From positions 1-64,000 of the forward strand of contig NZ_JAHUWK010000008.1 in assembly GCF_019219065.1 (NCBI RefSeq): a stretch of 64,000 bases of DNA, written 5' to 3'. The notes under the pieces were generated by a model, which was not told the DNA's origin, did no database searches, and saw only the letters and a program-made list of their open reading frames with translations. Positions within the stretch are counted from its first letter, which is position 1. The number at the start of each line of letters is the position of its first letter. The translations under genes were made by a program, and so were the position numbers. Source of the stretch: Duganella sp. sic0402. Its GTDB lineage: Bacteria > Pseudomonadota > Gammaproteobacteria > Burkholderiales > Burkholderiaceae_D. This document shows positions 28,283 to 38,228 of the stretch, in pieces.

Positions 28283-30250
28283 ATGAAAAAGCGGATATGG
28301 ACACTGGCCATACCAGTGTTGGCGACCAGTGGGGCTTACGCGCAGGAGGTGGTGCCATTCGGCCTGGGCACAGTGCTCATCAGCAGCGCACGCAGCGAAG
28401 TGGGGGAAATCGGCAGGGAGCAGGTGTCATCGCTGGTCAGCCGTCAGGAGATGCGCGAATTCAATCGCGAGAATGTCGGCGATGCGTTGAACCTGCTGTC
28501 CGGTATTACGCTATCGACCAACTCGCGCAACGAAAAAACCATCGCCGTGCGCGGTTTCGATTCGCGCCAGGTCCCGCTTTATATCGATGGCATTCCGGTA
28601 TATGTGCCGTATGACGGCTACGTCGACTTCAACCGTTTCAGCACGGCCTACCTGGCCGGGATTCAGGTCGCCAAAGGTTTTAGCTCGATGTCTTACGGTC
28701 CCAACGCGCTGGGCGGCGCAATCAATCTGGTATCGCGCAAACCGAAAACAGCACTGGAGGCCGACGCCATGCTCGGCGTCAGCAGCGGCAGCGGACGCAT
28801 CGCTTCTACCAACGTCGGCACCAACCAGGGCAAGTGGTATATGCAGGCAGGAGCCTCGTATGATCAGGCCGACACCTTCCCGCTCTCTTCTGACTTCAAA
28901 CCGACCGCCAGCGAAGACGGCGGCTCGCGCAACAACGCCTATCGCCGCGACAGCAAGGTGTCGCTGAAATTCGGCTGGACGCCGACTGGGAGCGACGAAT
29001 ACGCGCTCAGCTACTATAAGCAGCACGGGGTCAAGGGCCAGCCGCCATCGACCGATCCCGCCACCGCGCGTTACTGGAAATGGCCATACTGGGACAAGGA
29101 AAGCTTGTACTTCATCTCGCGCACTGCGCTGAGCAGCAAGGAAACGCTGAAGGTACGCGCCTATCACGACACCTACGGTAATGAAGTCGACAGCTACACC
29201 AACGGCAGCTACGCGACGCTGAAGCCCTCCGGCTCTGGCAGCGTCGGCACCGGGCGCAGCATCTACAAGGACTGGACCAATGGCGCATCGCTTGAACTGG
29301 AATCGCGCCGGCTCGATCAGCACACGCTACGCCTGATCACCCACTACAAACTCGACAAACACGTCGAGACCGACGCATATGATGCGACCATGTCCATCTT
29401 CAAGGATGAGCTGATGTCCTATGCACTGGAAGACAACATCCAGCTAACACAGGCTACCATGTTGTCGGTGGGTGCAGGCATGCATCAGATGAAGCCGAAA
29501 GATGTCTTCAGCAGCGGCAATGCCTACTCGCTGCCGGACAAGAAAACCGCACACGATAGGCAAGCAGGCCTGTTCCATGATCTGAACAGCAATGACAGGC
29601 TGTACGCCACCATCGCCCAGAAATCGCGGCTGCCAACGCTGAAGGATCGTTACTCGCAACGCCTCGGCACCTACATCGAAAATCCAGCGCTGCGCCAGGA
29701 ACGAGCACGCAACTACGAGGTCGGTTATCAAGGCCGGCCATGGCAAGGCGGCCAGTTGCAGGCGGCGCTGTTCTACAGCGATGTGACCGACAAGATCCAG
29801 GCGCTTGCCAACGTCTCCGGCAACAAGTCGCAGATGCGCAATGTCGGCAAGGTCCGCAGCACCGGCTTTGAGGTGGATGCGCGCACGGCACTTAACCGCT
29901 GGGCCGATATCGGCGCCGCTTACACCTACACCGCATTGAAGAACGTCAGCTCGGCCTCGACCCGCGTGACCGACGTACCAAAACAAAAGTTGACCGCTCA
30001 GGCCTCGCTGCATCCACGCGGCGATGTCGACGTGGTCGCCTTTGCAGAACACAACAGCAGCCGCTGGGCTTCCAACACCGTCGAACTGGCAGGCTTCACC
30101 ACGCTGAATCTCAAGCTGGCCTATCGCCCTGTGGCGCATGTATCGATGGAAGCCGGCGTGACCAACCTCAACGACAAAAACTATGCACTGGCAGATGGCT
30201 TCCCCAGCGCTGGCCGCCAGTGGTTCGGCAACATCACCTACCGCTACTAA
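28283..30250 (+). CDS. TonB-dependent outer-membrane receptor
   Basis: A 655-residue receptor. A signal peptide (to about residue 20) precedes the plug domain (about 45-150: NVGDALNLLSGITLSTNSRNE, IAVRGFDSRQVPLYIDGIPV, then YGPNALGGAINLVSRKP). A 22-strand barrel follows and ends in an aromatic residue (FGNITYRY). Its ligand is unknown. Because it follows the nos genes, a copper receptor like NosA/OprC is conceivable, but I see no Met/Cys-rich copper motif to support that. The next gene is a small molybdopterin-fold protein nine bases away, so the two form a unit. Confidence 0.9.
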   Translation: MKKRIWTLAIPVLATSGAYAQEVVPFGLGTVLISSARSEVGEIGREQVSSLVSRQEMREFNRENVGDALNLLSGITLSTNSRNEKTIAVRGFDSRQVPLYIDGIPVYVPYDGYVDFNRFSTAYLAGIQVAKGFSSMSYGPNALGGAINLVSRKPKTALEADAMLGVSSGSGRIASTNVGTNQGKWYMQAGASYDQADTFPLSSDFKPTASEDGGSRNNAYRRDSKVSLKFGWTPTGSDEYALSYYKQHGVKGQPPSTDPATARYWKWPYWDKESLYFISRTALSSKETLKVRAYHDTYGNEVDSYTNGSYATLKPSGSGSVGTGRSIYKDWTNGASLELESRRLDQHTLRLITHYKLDKHVETDAYDATMSIFKDELMSYALEDNIQLTQATMLSVGAGMHQMKPKDVFSSGNAYSLPDKKTAHDRQAGLFHDLNSNDRLYATIAQKSRLPTLKDRYSQRLGTYIENPALRQERARNYEVGYQGRPWQGGQLQAALFYSDVTDKIQALANVSGNKSQMRNVGKVRSTGFEVDARTALNRWADIGAAYTYTALKNVSSASTRVTDVPKQKLTAQASLHPRGDVDVVAFAEHNSSRWASNTVELAGFTTLNLKLAYRPVAHVSMEAGVTNLNDKNYALADGFPSAGRQWFGNITYRY

Positions 30251-30259
30251 GGAATTACC

Positions 30260-30745
30260 ATGAGCATCCGTAAGCTACTGATCGCACTCACCCTGAGCGC
30301 TAGCACCGCCTGGGCCCACCCGGACCTGAACAACGCCAGCAAATACGTCACGACCGAACTGAGCGTCACCGGCGCCGTGGAGCATCCGCTCAAGCTGGAC
30401 GTGAACGACCTGCGCCAGTTCCCGCTGGAGCAACAGCAAAACCGCAACGGCGTCACCCTTCGCGCCCTGCTGGATCGCGCCAAGGTGATATCGAGCAATC
30501 ACAACGACGTGAAGAAGATGGCCATCATCGCCACCGCCAGCGACGGCTATGCAGTGGTGTACTCGTGGTCAGAAATATTTAACTCGCCGATAGGCGAAAG
30601 CGTGCTGATCTTCTTCGAAAAAGACGGCAAAGCGCTCGCCGACGACGAAGGCCGCATTGCCATGATCTCCACCAAAGACCTGCGCACCGGCCCACGCCAC
30701 GTACGCTGGCTGAAGAGCATCGAGATCAGAAAAATCGTCGATTAA
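30260..30745 (+). CDS. Periplasmic molybdopterin-oxidoreductase-fold protein (no cofactor site seen)
   Basis: A 161-residue secreted protein. The signal peptide is MSIRKLLIALTLSASTAWA. The remainder (LSVTGAVEHPLKLDVNDLRQ, then VTLRALLDRA and DGYAVVYSWSEIF) resembles the SUOX/YedY-like molybdopterin-binding fold in a shortened form. The cysteine that would hold the molybdenum is absent, as there is no cysteine in the mature protein. Such small proteins often accompany TonB-dependent receptors; a ligand-handling role is possible. It starts nine bases after the receptor stop. Confidence 0.8.
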   Translation: MSIRKLLIALTLSASTAWAHPDLNNASKYVTTELSVTGAVEHPLKLDVNDLRQFPLEQQQNRNGVTLRALLDRAKVISSNHNDVKKMAIIATASDGYAVVYSWSEIFNSPIGESVLIFFEKDGKALADDEGRIAMISTKDLRTGPRHVRWLKSIEIRKIVD

Positions 30746-30747
30746 AG

Positions 30748-30780
30748 ATCCAGGGTCAGTTCCGCCAACTGACCCCGGAT
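30748..30780. terminator. Bidirectional terminator hairpin between convergent genes
   Basis: ATCCaGGGTCAGT (30748-30760) pairs with ACTGACCCcGGAT (30768-30780) across a 7-base loop, with one mismatch. T-rich but short tails lie on both sides. It sits between the stops of the molybdopterin-fold gene and the peroxiredoxin gene. Confidence 0.7.
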
Positions 30781-30783
30781 TTA

Positions 30784-31287
30784 TTACAGCTGACCCAGCA
30801 GAGTCTCGGCGTTGGAGACTTCGAACTTGCCGCCCTGCTCGATGTTGAGCTGGGTGACTACGCCGTCCACCGCCAGCAGCGAGTAGCGCTGCGAGCGGGT
30901 GCCCATGCCGAACTTGCTGAAGTCGGCGTCCAGGCCCAGCGCTTTCGAGTAAGCAGCGTTACCGTCGGCCATCATGCGGACGATGCCGGTGGCTTTCTGG
31001 TCGCGGCCCCATGCGCCCATGACGAAGGCGTCATTGACCGAGATGCACCAGATCTCATCCACGCCCTTGGCTTTCAGCTCATCGGCCAGCTTGACGTAGC
31101 CAGGCACATGCTGCGCCGAGCAGGTTGGGGTGTAGGCGCCTGGCAGGCCGAAGATGGCGATCTTCTTGCCTTTGACCAGATCCTGCACATTGAAAGTGTT
31201 CGGGCCCAGCGAGCAGCCTTCGGTTTCGGTTTCGATGAATTCGGACAGTGCGCCTTCCGGCAGCTTGTCGCCGATCTTGATGGTCAT
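30784..31287 (-). CDS. Peroxiredoxin (AhpC/TSA, Prx5-like)
   Basis: A 167-residue thiol peroxidase that reduces peroxides. The peroxidatic cysteine is Cys56 in PGAYTPTCS, the signature of the Prx5 group. The later active-site segment GTRSQRYSLLAVDG is present. The gene commonly sits between ftsZ and lpxC in Burkholderiales; here ftsZ is the upstream neighbour but lpxC is 16 kb away. The ftsZ terminator (31311-31337) lies just upstream, so it probably has its own promoter. Confidence 0.95.
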   Translation of the reverse strand: MTIKIGDKLPEGALSEFIETETEGCSLGPNTFNVQDLVKGKKIAIFGLPGAYTPTCSAQHVPGYVKLADELKAKGVDEIWCISVNDAFVMGAWGRDQKATGIVRMMADGNAAYSKALGLDADFSKFGMGTRSQRYSLLAVDGVVTQLNIEQGGKFEVSNAETLLGQL

Positions 31288-31310
31288 GGATAACTCCTCT
31301 GTAAATGTAA

Positions 31311-31337
31311 AAAGAGCCGCACCCAGTGCGGCTCTTT
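31311..31337 (-). terminator. Rho-independent terminator of ftsZ / the dcw operon
   Basis: A perfect 11-bp stem (AAAGAGCCGCA / TGCGGCTCTTT) with a 5-base loop. On the minus strand it is followed by TTTTT. It lies 26 bases past the ftsZ stop. Confidence 0.93.
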
Positions 31338-31362
31338 CCTTGGGTAGAACCCGAAGTATGCC

Positions 31363-32589
31363 TTAATCGGCCTGTTTGCGCAGGAAGGCTGGAATGTCGT
31401 AGGTTTCCATGCCGTTCTTCTCCATCGCGCGCACTTGCTCCGATGCCGACTCGCGGCGCCATACTGCTGGCGCCTTCATGCCGTCGAACGCCGGTGCAGC
31501 GCCGCCGCCCATGCCGCCGGTGGCGCCCATCGACATGCCCTGCGCTGCAGCTGCGCCGCCCATGGCAGCCGATGGCATCATCGGGCTGTTGTGGGTGCCG
31601 GTGCGCAGCATTTGCTGTGGCACCAGTTGCACATGCTTCTTGGCTTTGCCCAGGCCGGTGGCCACCACGGTCACGCGGATGCTGTCGCCCATCTCGTCGT
31701 CGTAGGCGATGCCTTGTGCGATCGATGCGTCTGGCGCAGCGAAGGCGCGCACGGCAGCCATGACTTCCTTGATCTCTTTACCTTTCAGGCCACGCGATGC
31801 GGTAACGTTGACCAGCACGCCGCGTGCGCCCGACAGGTCGACACCATCCAGCAGCGGCGAGGCAACTGCCTGCTCGGCAGCGATGCGCGCGCGGTCCACG
31901 CCAGCAGCGGTAGCGGTGCCCATCATCGCCTTGCCCTGCTCGCCCATGATGGTTTTCACGTCGTTGAAGTCGACGTTGATGTGGCCAGGCACGTTGATGA
32001 TCTCGGCGATACCGGCCACCGCGTTGTTCAGCACATCGTCAGCGTGTTGCAGCCATTCGATCAGCGATTCGTCTTCGTAGATCTCTTCCAGTTTTTCGTT
32101 GAGGATGACGATCAGCGAGTCAACGTTGGCGGACAGCTGTTCCAGGCCTTCGTCAGCGATGTCCATGCACTTCTGGCCTTCGTGCGAGAACGGCTTCGAC
32201 ACCACGGCCACGGTCAGTGCGCCCAGCGACTTCGCCACTTCCGCGACGATCGGTGCGGCGCCAGTGCCGGTGCCGCCGCCCATACCGGCAGCGATGAAGA
32301 CCATGTGCGCGCCGCGCAGCGAGTCTTCAATGCGCTGGCGCGAATCTTCCGCCAGCTTGCGGCCGACGTCCGGCTTCATGCCAGCGCCCAGGCCGGTGTC
32401 GCCGATCTGGATGATGTTGTCGGCCTTCGAAGTCGACAGCGCTTGCGCGTCGGTATTCGCGGCGATGAACTCCACGCCGGACATGCCTTTGTTGATCATG
32501 TGCTGCACCGCATTACCACCCGCACCGCCGACCCCGACGACCTTGATGACGGTGCCCAAAGCTGCGTTATCGACCATATCGAACTCCAT
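31363..32589 (-). CDS. ftsZ: Cell division protein FtsZ
   Basis: A 408-residue tubulin-like GTPase that forms the division ring. The GTP motif is GGGTGTG at residues 104-110 and the N-terminal glycine loop is GVGGAGGNAV. After the globular core a Gly/Met/Ala-rich linker leads to the conserved C-terminal peptide YDIPAFLRKQAD, the docking site for FtsA and other partners. The ATG at 32589 has a GGGAG site; a second in-frame ATG lies four codons on. It is last in the dcw operon. The 141-base gap to ftsA is the largest within that operon and contains tandem repeats. Confidence 0.98.
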   Translation of the reverse strand: MEFDMVDNAALGTVIKVVGVGGAGGNAVQHMINKGMSGVEFIAANTDAQALSTSKADNIIQIGDTGLGAGMKPDVGRKLAEDSRQRIEDSLRGAHMVFIAAGMGGGTGTGAAPIVAEVAKSLGALTVAVVSKPFSHEGQKCMDIADEGLEQLSANVDSLIVILNEKLEEIYEDESLIEWLQHADDVLNNAVAGIAEIINVPGHINVDFNDVKTIMGEQGKAMMGTATAAGVDRARIAAEQAVASPLLDGVDLSGARGVLVNVTASRGLKGKEIKEVMAAVRAFAAPDASIAQGIAYDDEMGDSIRVTVVATGLGKAKKHVQLVPQQMLRTGTHNSPMMPSAAMGGAAAAQGMSMGATGGMGGGAAPAFDGMKAPAVWRRESASEQVRAMEKNGMETYDIPAFLRKQAD

Positions 32590-32688
32590 GATGTGACTCC
32601 CTATCAGAATGCGGTTTTCAAGCGCCAGTCCTCATAATTGTAGGAGAACTGGAGATTGAAAACTGCGGTTTAATATAAAAAATTTGCG

Positions 32689-32718
32689 TTTGTACTGCGT
32701 TGTTTTGTACTGCGTTGT
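32689..32718. repeat. Two perfect tandem copies of a 15-bp repeat in the ftsA-ftsZ spacer
   Basis: TTTGTACTGCGTTGT occurs at 32689-32703 and at 32704-32718, followed by a degenerate third copy (TTCGTATCTGC). It lies just past the ftsA stop. Confidence 0.85.
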
Positions 32719-32730
32719 TTCGTATCTGCC

Positions 32731-33963
32731 TCAGAAGTTCCCGAGGAACCATTCCTTCATGCGCTGCCAGACTGCCTTCACCGAACCATCCTGCCGCGTG
32801 ACGATGTGGCCACGCAGATACTGCTTTTTCGCTTCCTGCAACAGGCCCAGCACGGTCGCGTAGCGCGGGCTGCGCACCACGTCGGCCAGCTGGCCACGGT
32901 AGTCCGGCGTGCCCAGGCGCGCCGGCTTGAGGAAAATGTCTTCCGCCATCTCGACCATGCCCGGCATGATCGAAGTACCGCCGGTCAGTACGATGCCCGA
33001 CGACAGCACGCCTTCGTAGCCGGACTCGCGCACCACCTGGTGCACCATCGCAAACAGCTCTTCCACGCGCGGCTCGATCACAGCAGCCAGCGCCTGGCGC
33101 GACAGGTTGCGCGGACCGCGGTCGCCCAGGCCCGGCACTTCCAGCGACTCGCCCGGATCAGCCAGCACCTGCTTGGCTACGCCGTAGCGGATCTTGATCT
33201 CTTCCGCTTCGGTGGTCGGCGTGCGCAGCGCCATCGCGATATCGTTGGTGATCTGGTCGCCGGCGATCGGGATCACCGCCGTATGGCGGATCGCGCCATC
33301 GGAGAACACCGCCACGTCGGTCGTGCCGCCGCCGATGTCGATCAGGACCACGCCCAGTTCTTTCTCATCCACTGTCAGCACCGCGTCGGCCGAGGCCATC
33401 GGCTGCAAGATCAGGTCCGACACTTCCAGGCCGCAGCGGCGCACGCACTTGACGATGTTCTGCACCGCCGACACCGCGCCGGTGACGATGTGCACTTTGA
33501 CTTCCAGGCGGATGCCGCTCATGCCGATTGGCTCGCGCACATCTTCCTGGCTGTCGACGATGAATTCTTGCGGCACCGTATGCAGCAATTGCTGATCGGT
33601 CGGAATGTTAACCGCCTTTGCCGTTTCAATGACGCGCGCTACGTCGGTCGCCGTCACTTCCTTGTCCTTGATCGCTACCATACCGCTCGAATTGAAGCTG
33701 CGGATATGGCTGCCGGCGATGCCCGCGTACACATTGCGGATCTTGCAGTCGGCCATCAGCTCCGCTTCTTCCAGCGCGCGCTGGATCGATTCAACGGTCG
33801 CTTCGATGTTGACCACCACGCCTTTTTTCAGGCCTCGCGATTCGTGCTGGCCCAGGCCGATCACTTCGTGGCGTCCATCGCCCATCACCTCGGCCACCAC
33901 GGCCACCACCTTGGAGGTGCCGATATCGAGGCCGACGATCAGGTTTTTCGCGTCTTTAGTCAT
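32731..33963 (-). CDS. ftsA: Cell division protein FtsA
   Basis: A 410-residue actin-like ATPase that anchors FtsZ to the membrane. Actin-fold phosphate motifs are GLDIGTSKVVAVVAE near the N-terminus, VLIDIGGGTTDVAVF in the middle, and GIVLTGGTSIMPGM near the end. The C-terminal amphipathic helix (WQRMKEWFLGNF) is the membrane-targeting sequence. It lies 14 bases after ftsQ. Confidence 0.98.
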   Translation of the reverse strand: MTKDAKNLIVGLDIGTSKVVAVVAEVMGDGRHEVIGLGQHESRGLKKGVVVNIEATVESIQRALEEAELMADCKIRNVYAGIAGSHIRSFNSSGMVAIKDKEVTATDVARVIETAKAVNIPTDQQLLHTVPQEFIVDSQEDVREPIGMSGIRLEVKVHIVTGAVSAVQNIVKCVRRCGLEVSDLILQPMASADAVLTVDEKELGVVLIDIGGGTTDVAVFSDGAIRHTAVIPIAGDQITNDIAMALRTPTTEAEEIKIRYGVAKQVLADPGESLEVPGLGDRGPRNLSRQALAAVIEPRVEELFAMVHQVVRESGYEGVLSSGIVLTGGTSIMPGMVEMAEDIFLKPARLGTPDYRGQLADVVRSPRYATVLGLLQEAKKQYLRGHIVTRQDGSVKAVWQRMKEWFLGNF

Positions 33964-33977
33964 TTCTTTTCTGCCTG

Positions 33978-34793
33978 CTAGTTATGCTTGGTGTCCGGTT
34001 TATTGGCCGTTGGTTTCTTCACTGCTGGTTTTCGTTTCGCGCCTTCCGCCGGAATCTTCAATCCCTGCGCGCTCAGCGCCAAACCGTTCTGGTACCGCAT
34101 GTCTATCGCTTCTATATTCGGTAAATGCTCCACCAGTTGCGGATAAATCCCCACCAGGCGGTCCACCCTTTCCTTCAGCGTGGCGGTAGTCTGTTCCCGA
34201 CCCAGCGCCACGCTCATACCGTTATCCAGCCGCACCGTCCACGCATAGCGGCTGGACAGCGACAGCGCCTGCGGCACCAGCTTCAGCGGCGCAAACCAGT
34301 TGCGCAACTCGGCGTACCGCAACAACACTTCCTTCTCGCTGCCATCCGGACCGTCAAACTCCGGCAGCGCATGATCCTCTTCCGCCTCGGCCAGGTTGGC
34401 GGTGAACACATCGCCCTTGGTCGACAGCAGCCGGCCATCCTCGCCCCACGTTCCCAGCGCCTCATGCTCCTCCAGCGCCACGATCAGCTGGTCCGGCCAT
34501 TCGCGCCGTACCGTGGCGCGGCGTACCCAGGGCACCGACTCAAATGCCTGGCGCACCGCGTCCAGGTTGGTGGTGAAGAAGTTGCCCTTGATCCGGCCCA
34601 GCGCGTTGTTACGCAGCGTCAGGTGGTTCACATGCTTTAAATCGTCGCTCGCGATATTCTCAATACGTATCGTGCGCAGGTTAAACATCGGACGCTGCGA
34701 CACCCACCACACGCCGGACGCGATGCATGCCAGTATCGTCAGCACGAACAAGCTGCTGGCGGTAGCATTCAAAGCCTTCACGTCATGCCACAT
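33978..34793 (-). CDS. ftsQ: Cell division protein FtsQ
   Basis: A 271-residue bitopic membrane protein. One helix (about residues 15-33) is followed by a periplasmic POTRA domain (FNLRTIRIENIASDDLKHVN) and the FtsQ beta domain (VRRATVRREWPDQLIVALEE). The C-terminal tail is basic and Lys/Pro-rich. FtsQ links FtsL/FtsB to the rest of the divisome. It lies between ddlB and ftsA with short gaps. Confidence 0.95.
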   Translation of the reverse strand: MWHDVKALNATASSLFVLTILACIASGVWWVSQRPMFNLRTIRIENIASDDLKHVNHLTLRNNALGRIKGNFFTTNLDAVRQAFESVPWVRRATVRREWPDQLIVALEEHEALGTWGEDGRLLSTKGDVFTANLAEAEEDHALPEFDGPDGSEKEVLLRYAELRNWFAPLKLVPQALSLSSRYAWTVRLDNGMSVALGREQTTATLKERVDRLVGIYPQLVEHLPNIEAIDMRYQNGLALSAQGLKIPAEGAKRKPAVKKPTANKPDTKHN

Positions 34794-34800
34794 CTACTGC

Positions 34801-35769
34801 TTATCCCTTCATCTTCAGGCGTGCGCTGCGCAGGATTTCCACGCACAGGTCTTCATAGCTGATGCCTTCCGCACGCGCCGCCATCGGCACCAGCGAGTGG
34901 CCAGTCATGCCTGGCGAGGTGTTCACTTCCAGCAGGAACGGTTTCTGATCGCGTTCACGCAGCAGCACGTCAACCCGGCCCCAGCCCTCGCAACCCAGCG
35001 CGCGATACGCTTCCACGGCGATACGGCGCATTTCCTCGCTCAGCGCCTCTGGCAGCGCGGCCGGGCAGAAATACTGGGTGTCGTCGGTGAAGTACTTGTT
35101 CTGGTAATCGTAATTGCCTTCCGGCGCGACGATCTCCACCACCGGCAGCGCACGCGCGCTGGCGCCAGTACCGAGCACCGCCACGGTGAATTCGCGGCCA
35201 GTGACAAATTCTTCCGCCAGCACCGAATCGTCCAGCGCGGCGGCGGTGTCGTAGGCGGCTTTGAACTCAGCCGCTTCGTTGACCTTGGTGATGCCGATGG
35301 TCGAACCTTCATGCGGCGGCTTGACGATCAGCGGCAGGCCCAGGTCGGCGGCGGTGGCGGCCAGGTCGGACTGCGCGTTCAGCACCGCGTAGCGCGGCGT
35401 CGGCAGGCCGGCGTTCAGCCACACGATCTTGGTGGTGATCTTGTCCATGCCCACCGAGCTGGCCATCACGCCGCTGCCGGTGTACGGAATGCCCAGCAGT
35501 TCCAGCGCGCCCTGCAGGCTGCCGTCTTCGCCGTAGCGGCCGTGCAGCGCGATGAACACGCGGTCGAATTTTTCCGCCGCCAGTTCAGCCAGCGAGCGTT
35601 GGCCCGGATCGAAAGGATGGGCGTCGATGCCTTTGCTTTGCAGCGCGGCCAGCACGCCGGCGCCGGACATATTCGATACTTCACGCTCGGCGGAACGGCC
35701 GCCGAACAGCACGCCGACCTTGCCGAATGCGCTGGCGTCTTGTACGTGTTGTGGATTCAGGGTACTCAC
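34801..35769 (-). CDS. ddlB: D-alanine--D-alanine ligase Ddl
   Basis: A 322-residue ATP-grasp enzyme making the D-Ala-D-Ala dipeptide for peptidoglycan. Motifs: [10 protein letters not shown] near the N-terminus, [20 protein letters not shown], the grasp loop region [14 protein letters not shown], and [17 protein letters not shown] at the metal and substrate site. Length is normal. It starts three bases after the murC stop. Confidence 0.97.
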   Translation of the reverse strand: MSTLNPQHVQDASAFGKVGVLFGGRSAEREVSNMSGAGVLAALQSKGIDAHPFDPGQRSLAELAAEKFDRVFIALHGRYGEDGSLQGALELLGIPYTGSGVMASSVGMDKITTKIVWLNAGLPTPRYAVLNAQSDLAATAADLGLPLIVKPPHEGSTIGITKVNEAAEFKAAYDTAAALDDSVLAEEFVTGREFTVAVLGTGASARALPVVEIVAPEGNYDYQNKYFTDDTQYFCPAALPEALSEEMRRIAVEAYRALGCEGWGRVDVLLRERDQKPFLLEVNTSPGMTGHSLVPMAARAEGISYEDLCVEILRSARLKMKG

Positions 35770-35772
35770 GAT

Positions 35773-37164
35773 TCAGACCTTTGGATAATTAGTCAGTTTG
35801 GCCGGGACGCCGCTGATCGAGCCTGCGCCCATGGTCATGACGACATCGCCGTCACGCACCACGCCCATGATGGTTTCCGGCATATCGCCGATCGCCTCAA
35901 CAAAAATCGGTTCCGTCTTGCCGCGTGCGCGCAATGCATGCGCCAGCGCGCGGCCGTCGGCAGCCACCACTGGCGCTTCACCGGCAGCGTAGACTTCGCC
36001 CAGCACCAGCACATCCGGTGCGCCCAGTACCTTGACGAAGTCTTCAAACAAATCGCGGGTGCGGCTGTAGCGGTGCGGCTGGAAAGCCAGCACCAGGCGG
36101 CGGCCCGGATAGGCGGCGCGCGCGGCAGCCATGGTCACTTCCATTTCCAGCGGGTGGTGGCCGAAGTCGTCCACCAGCGTAAAGCTGCCGCCACCTGGAA
36201 TCGCAACATCGCCATACTTGGTGAAGCGGCGGCCAACGCCGGCAAAGCCAGCCAGGCCAGCCTGGGTGGCGCTGTCCGGAATATTGATCTCGCGCGCGAT
36301 GGCGATGGCAGAGCAGGCATTCTGCACATTGTGCAGGCCAGGCTGGTTCAGCACCACGTCCAGATCCGGATAGCCTTCCTGCTTGACAGTAAAGTGCATT
36401 TCCACACCGACGGCGCGGGCGTTCACGGCGCGCACTTCAGCATCCTCGGCAAATCCGTAGGTGGTGACCGGCTTGGTCACATGCGGCAGGATCGAGCGCA
36501 CATGCGGATCGTCGATGCACAGCATGGCGCGGCCGTAGAACGGCAGGCGGTGCGTGAAGTGGACGAAAGCCTGCTTGAGCTTTTCGAAATCGTGCTCGTA
36601 GGTTTCCATGTGGTCGGCGTCGATATTCGTGATGACTTCGATCATCGGCGTCAGGTTCAGGAACGATGCATCCGACTCATCGGCTTCCGCTACCAGGTAC
36701 TCGCCGGTACCCAGCTTGGCGTTGGCGCCCGCGCTGGTCAGCCGGCCGCCGATGACGAAGGTCGGGTCCAGCCCGCCCTGCGCCAGCACCGACGCCACCA
36801 GGCTGGTAGTGGTGGTCTTGCCGTGGGTGCCGGCGATGGCGATGCCGCGCTTCAGGCGCATCAACTCGCCCAGCATCACCGCGCGCGGAACGATAGGAAT
36901 CTTGCGGCTGCGCGCTGCGACGACTTCAGGATTGTCCTGCTGCACAGCGGTCGAGGTCACGACGGCATCGGCCTTGCCGATGTTTTCCGCCGCGTGGCCC
37001 TGATACACGGTCGCGCCCATGCCGGCCAGGCGCTGGGTCACAGCATTGCTGCCCAGGTCCGAGCCGGATACGTTGTAGCCCAGCGTGAGCAGCACTTCCG
37101 CAATGCCGCTCATGCCGCTGCCACCGATGCCGACGAAGTGTATGTTCTGTACTTTATGCTTCAT
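35773..37164 (-). CDS. murC: UDP-N-acetylmuramate--L-alanine ligase MurC
   Basis: A 463-residue Mur ligase adding the first amino acid to UDP-MurNAc. The N-terminal Rossmann motif is [17 protein letters not shown], the ATP loop is [12 protein letters not shown], and the central [10 protein letters not shown] and C-terminal [16 protein letters not shown] are typical of MurC. It overlaps murG by four bases. Confidence 0.98.
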   Translation of the reverse strand: MKHKVQNIHFVGIGGSGMSGIAEVLLTLGYNVSGSDLGSNAVTQRLAGMGATVYQGHAAENIGKADAVVTSTAVQQDNPEVVAARSRKIPIVPRAVMLGELMRLKRGIAIAGTHGKTTTTSLVASVLAQGGLDPTFVIGGRLTSAGANAKLGTGEYLVAEADESDASFLNLTPMIEVITNIDADHMETYEHDFEKLKQAFVHFTHRLPFYGRAMLCIDDPHVRSILPHVTKPVTTYGFAEDAEVRAVNARAVGVEMHFTVKQEGYPDLDVVLNQPGLHNVQNACSAIAIAREINIPDSATQAGLAGFAGVGRRFTKYGDVAIPGGGSFTLVDDFGHHPLEMEVTMAAARAAYPGRRLVLAFQPHRYSRTRDLFEDFVKVLGAPDVLVLGEVYAAGEAPVVAADGRALAHALRARGKTEPIFVEAIGDMPETIMGVVRDGDVVMTMGAGSISGVPAKLTNYPKV

Positions 37165-38228
37165 ACCAATTCTTCCAATACTTTAGCGATTGCCTCATTC
37201 GAATCGCGCTTGCCGACTTCGCGCGCTGCCATGGCCATGGCCAGGCAGGACGCGCGGGTCAGCGTTTCCAACAGCGTCGCAACCGATTGCGCGCTCAATT
37301 CCGTTTGCGGCATGTGTATCGCCGCTTTCTGTTTTGCCATCCACTGCGCGTTGTTGCGCTGATGGCTGGTGGTCGATGCAACCAGTGGCACCAGCACGCT
37401 GGCCACGCCGGCCGCCGTCAGTTCCGAAATGGTGATGGCGCCCGCGCGGCAGATCACCAGATCCGCAGCGCTGTATGCCGCCGCCATGTCGTCAATGAAA
37501 TCGACCACATTGGCCGTCACGCCGGCCTGCTGATACGCGGCACGCAGCGCATCGATATTCTTCTTGCCCGACTGGTGCGTCACCAGCGGACGCTGTGCTT
37601 GCGGAATCAGCGCCAGCGCCGCCGGCAACACGTCGTTCAGTGCTTTCGCGCCCAGGCTGCCACCGACCACCAGGATGCGCAGCGCGCCTTCGCGGCCCTC
37701 GAAACGCTGGGCTGGCGGCGCCACGTCAAGAATCTCCTCGCGCACCGGATTGCCCGACACCACCGCCTTGCTGGCCGCGCTGCCGAATTCCGCAGGGAAG
37801 CCGAAGCACACCCGGTCCGCGAACGGCACCAGCGTTTTGTTCGACAGCAGCAGCGCGGCATCGGCGTTGACCAGCACCAGCGGCGTGCCGCGCATGCGCG
37901 ACATCAGGCCACCCGGCACGGTGACGTAACCGCCCATGCCCAGCACCACGTCCGGCTTGCGGCTACCGATGAAACCGAAGCAGTCAGCGAACGCCTTCAC
38001 CATCTTCAGCGCCCCCCCCAGGGAGTGCTTCAAGCCCTTGCCGCGCATGCCGGTGAAGTTGATGCTGTCCATCGCGATGCCATGTTTCGGCACCAGCTCC
38101 TGCTCCATGCCGCTGGACGTACCCAGCCAGCTCACTTCCCAGCCGCGCGCGCGCATGGTTTGCGCGATCGCCAGGCCAGGGAAAATATGACCGCCCGTGC
38201 CGGCCGCCATAATCATCAGTCGTTTCAT
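37161..38228 (-). CDS. murG: Lipid II synthase MurG (GlcNAc transferase)
   Basis: A 355-residue GT-B glycosyltransferase on the inner face of the membrane that adds GlcNAc to lipid I. G-loop 1 is [16 protein letters not shown]-loop 2 is [10 protein letters not shown], and the donor site has [16 protein letters not shown]. Overlaps ftsW and murC by four bases each. Confidence 0.97.
   Translation of the reverse strand: MKRLMIMAAGTGGHIFPGLAIAQTMRARGWEVSWLGTSSGMEQELVPKHGIAMDSINFTGMRGKGLKHSLGGALKMVKAFADCFGFIGSRKPDVVLGMGGYVTVPGGLMSRMRGTPLVLVNADAALLLSNKTLVPFADRVCFGFPAEFGSAASKAVVSGNPVREEILDVAPPAQRFEGREGALRILVVGGSLGAKALNDVLPAALALIPQAQRPLVTHQSGKKNIDALRAAYQQAGVTANVVDFIDDMAAAYSAADLVICRAGAITISELTAAGVASVLVPLVASTTSHQRNNAQWMAKQKAAIHMPQTELSAQSVATLLETLTRASCLAMAMAAREVGKRDSNEAIAKVLEELV

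Noticed and set aside
34396..37362. Very long open frame (988 codons) on the plus strand opposite ftsQ, ddlB and murC
   Set aside because: It is antisense to three clear dcw genes, is His/Arg/Gly-rich as expected from the opposite strand of GC-rich codons, and shows no domain.
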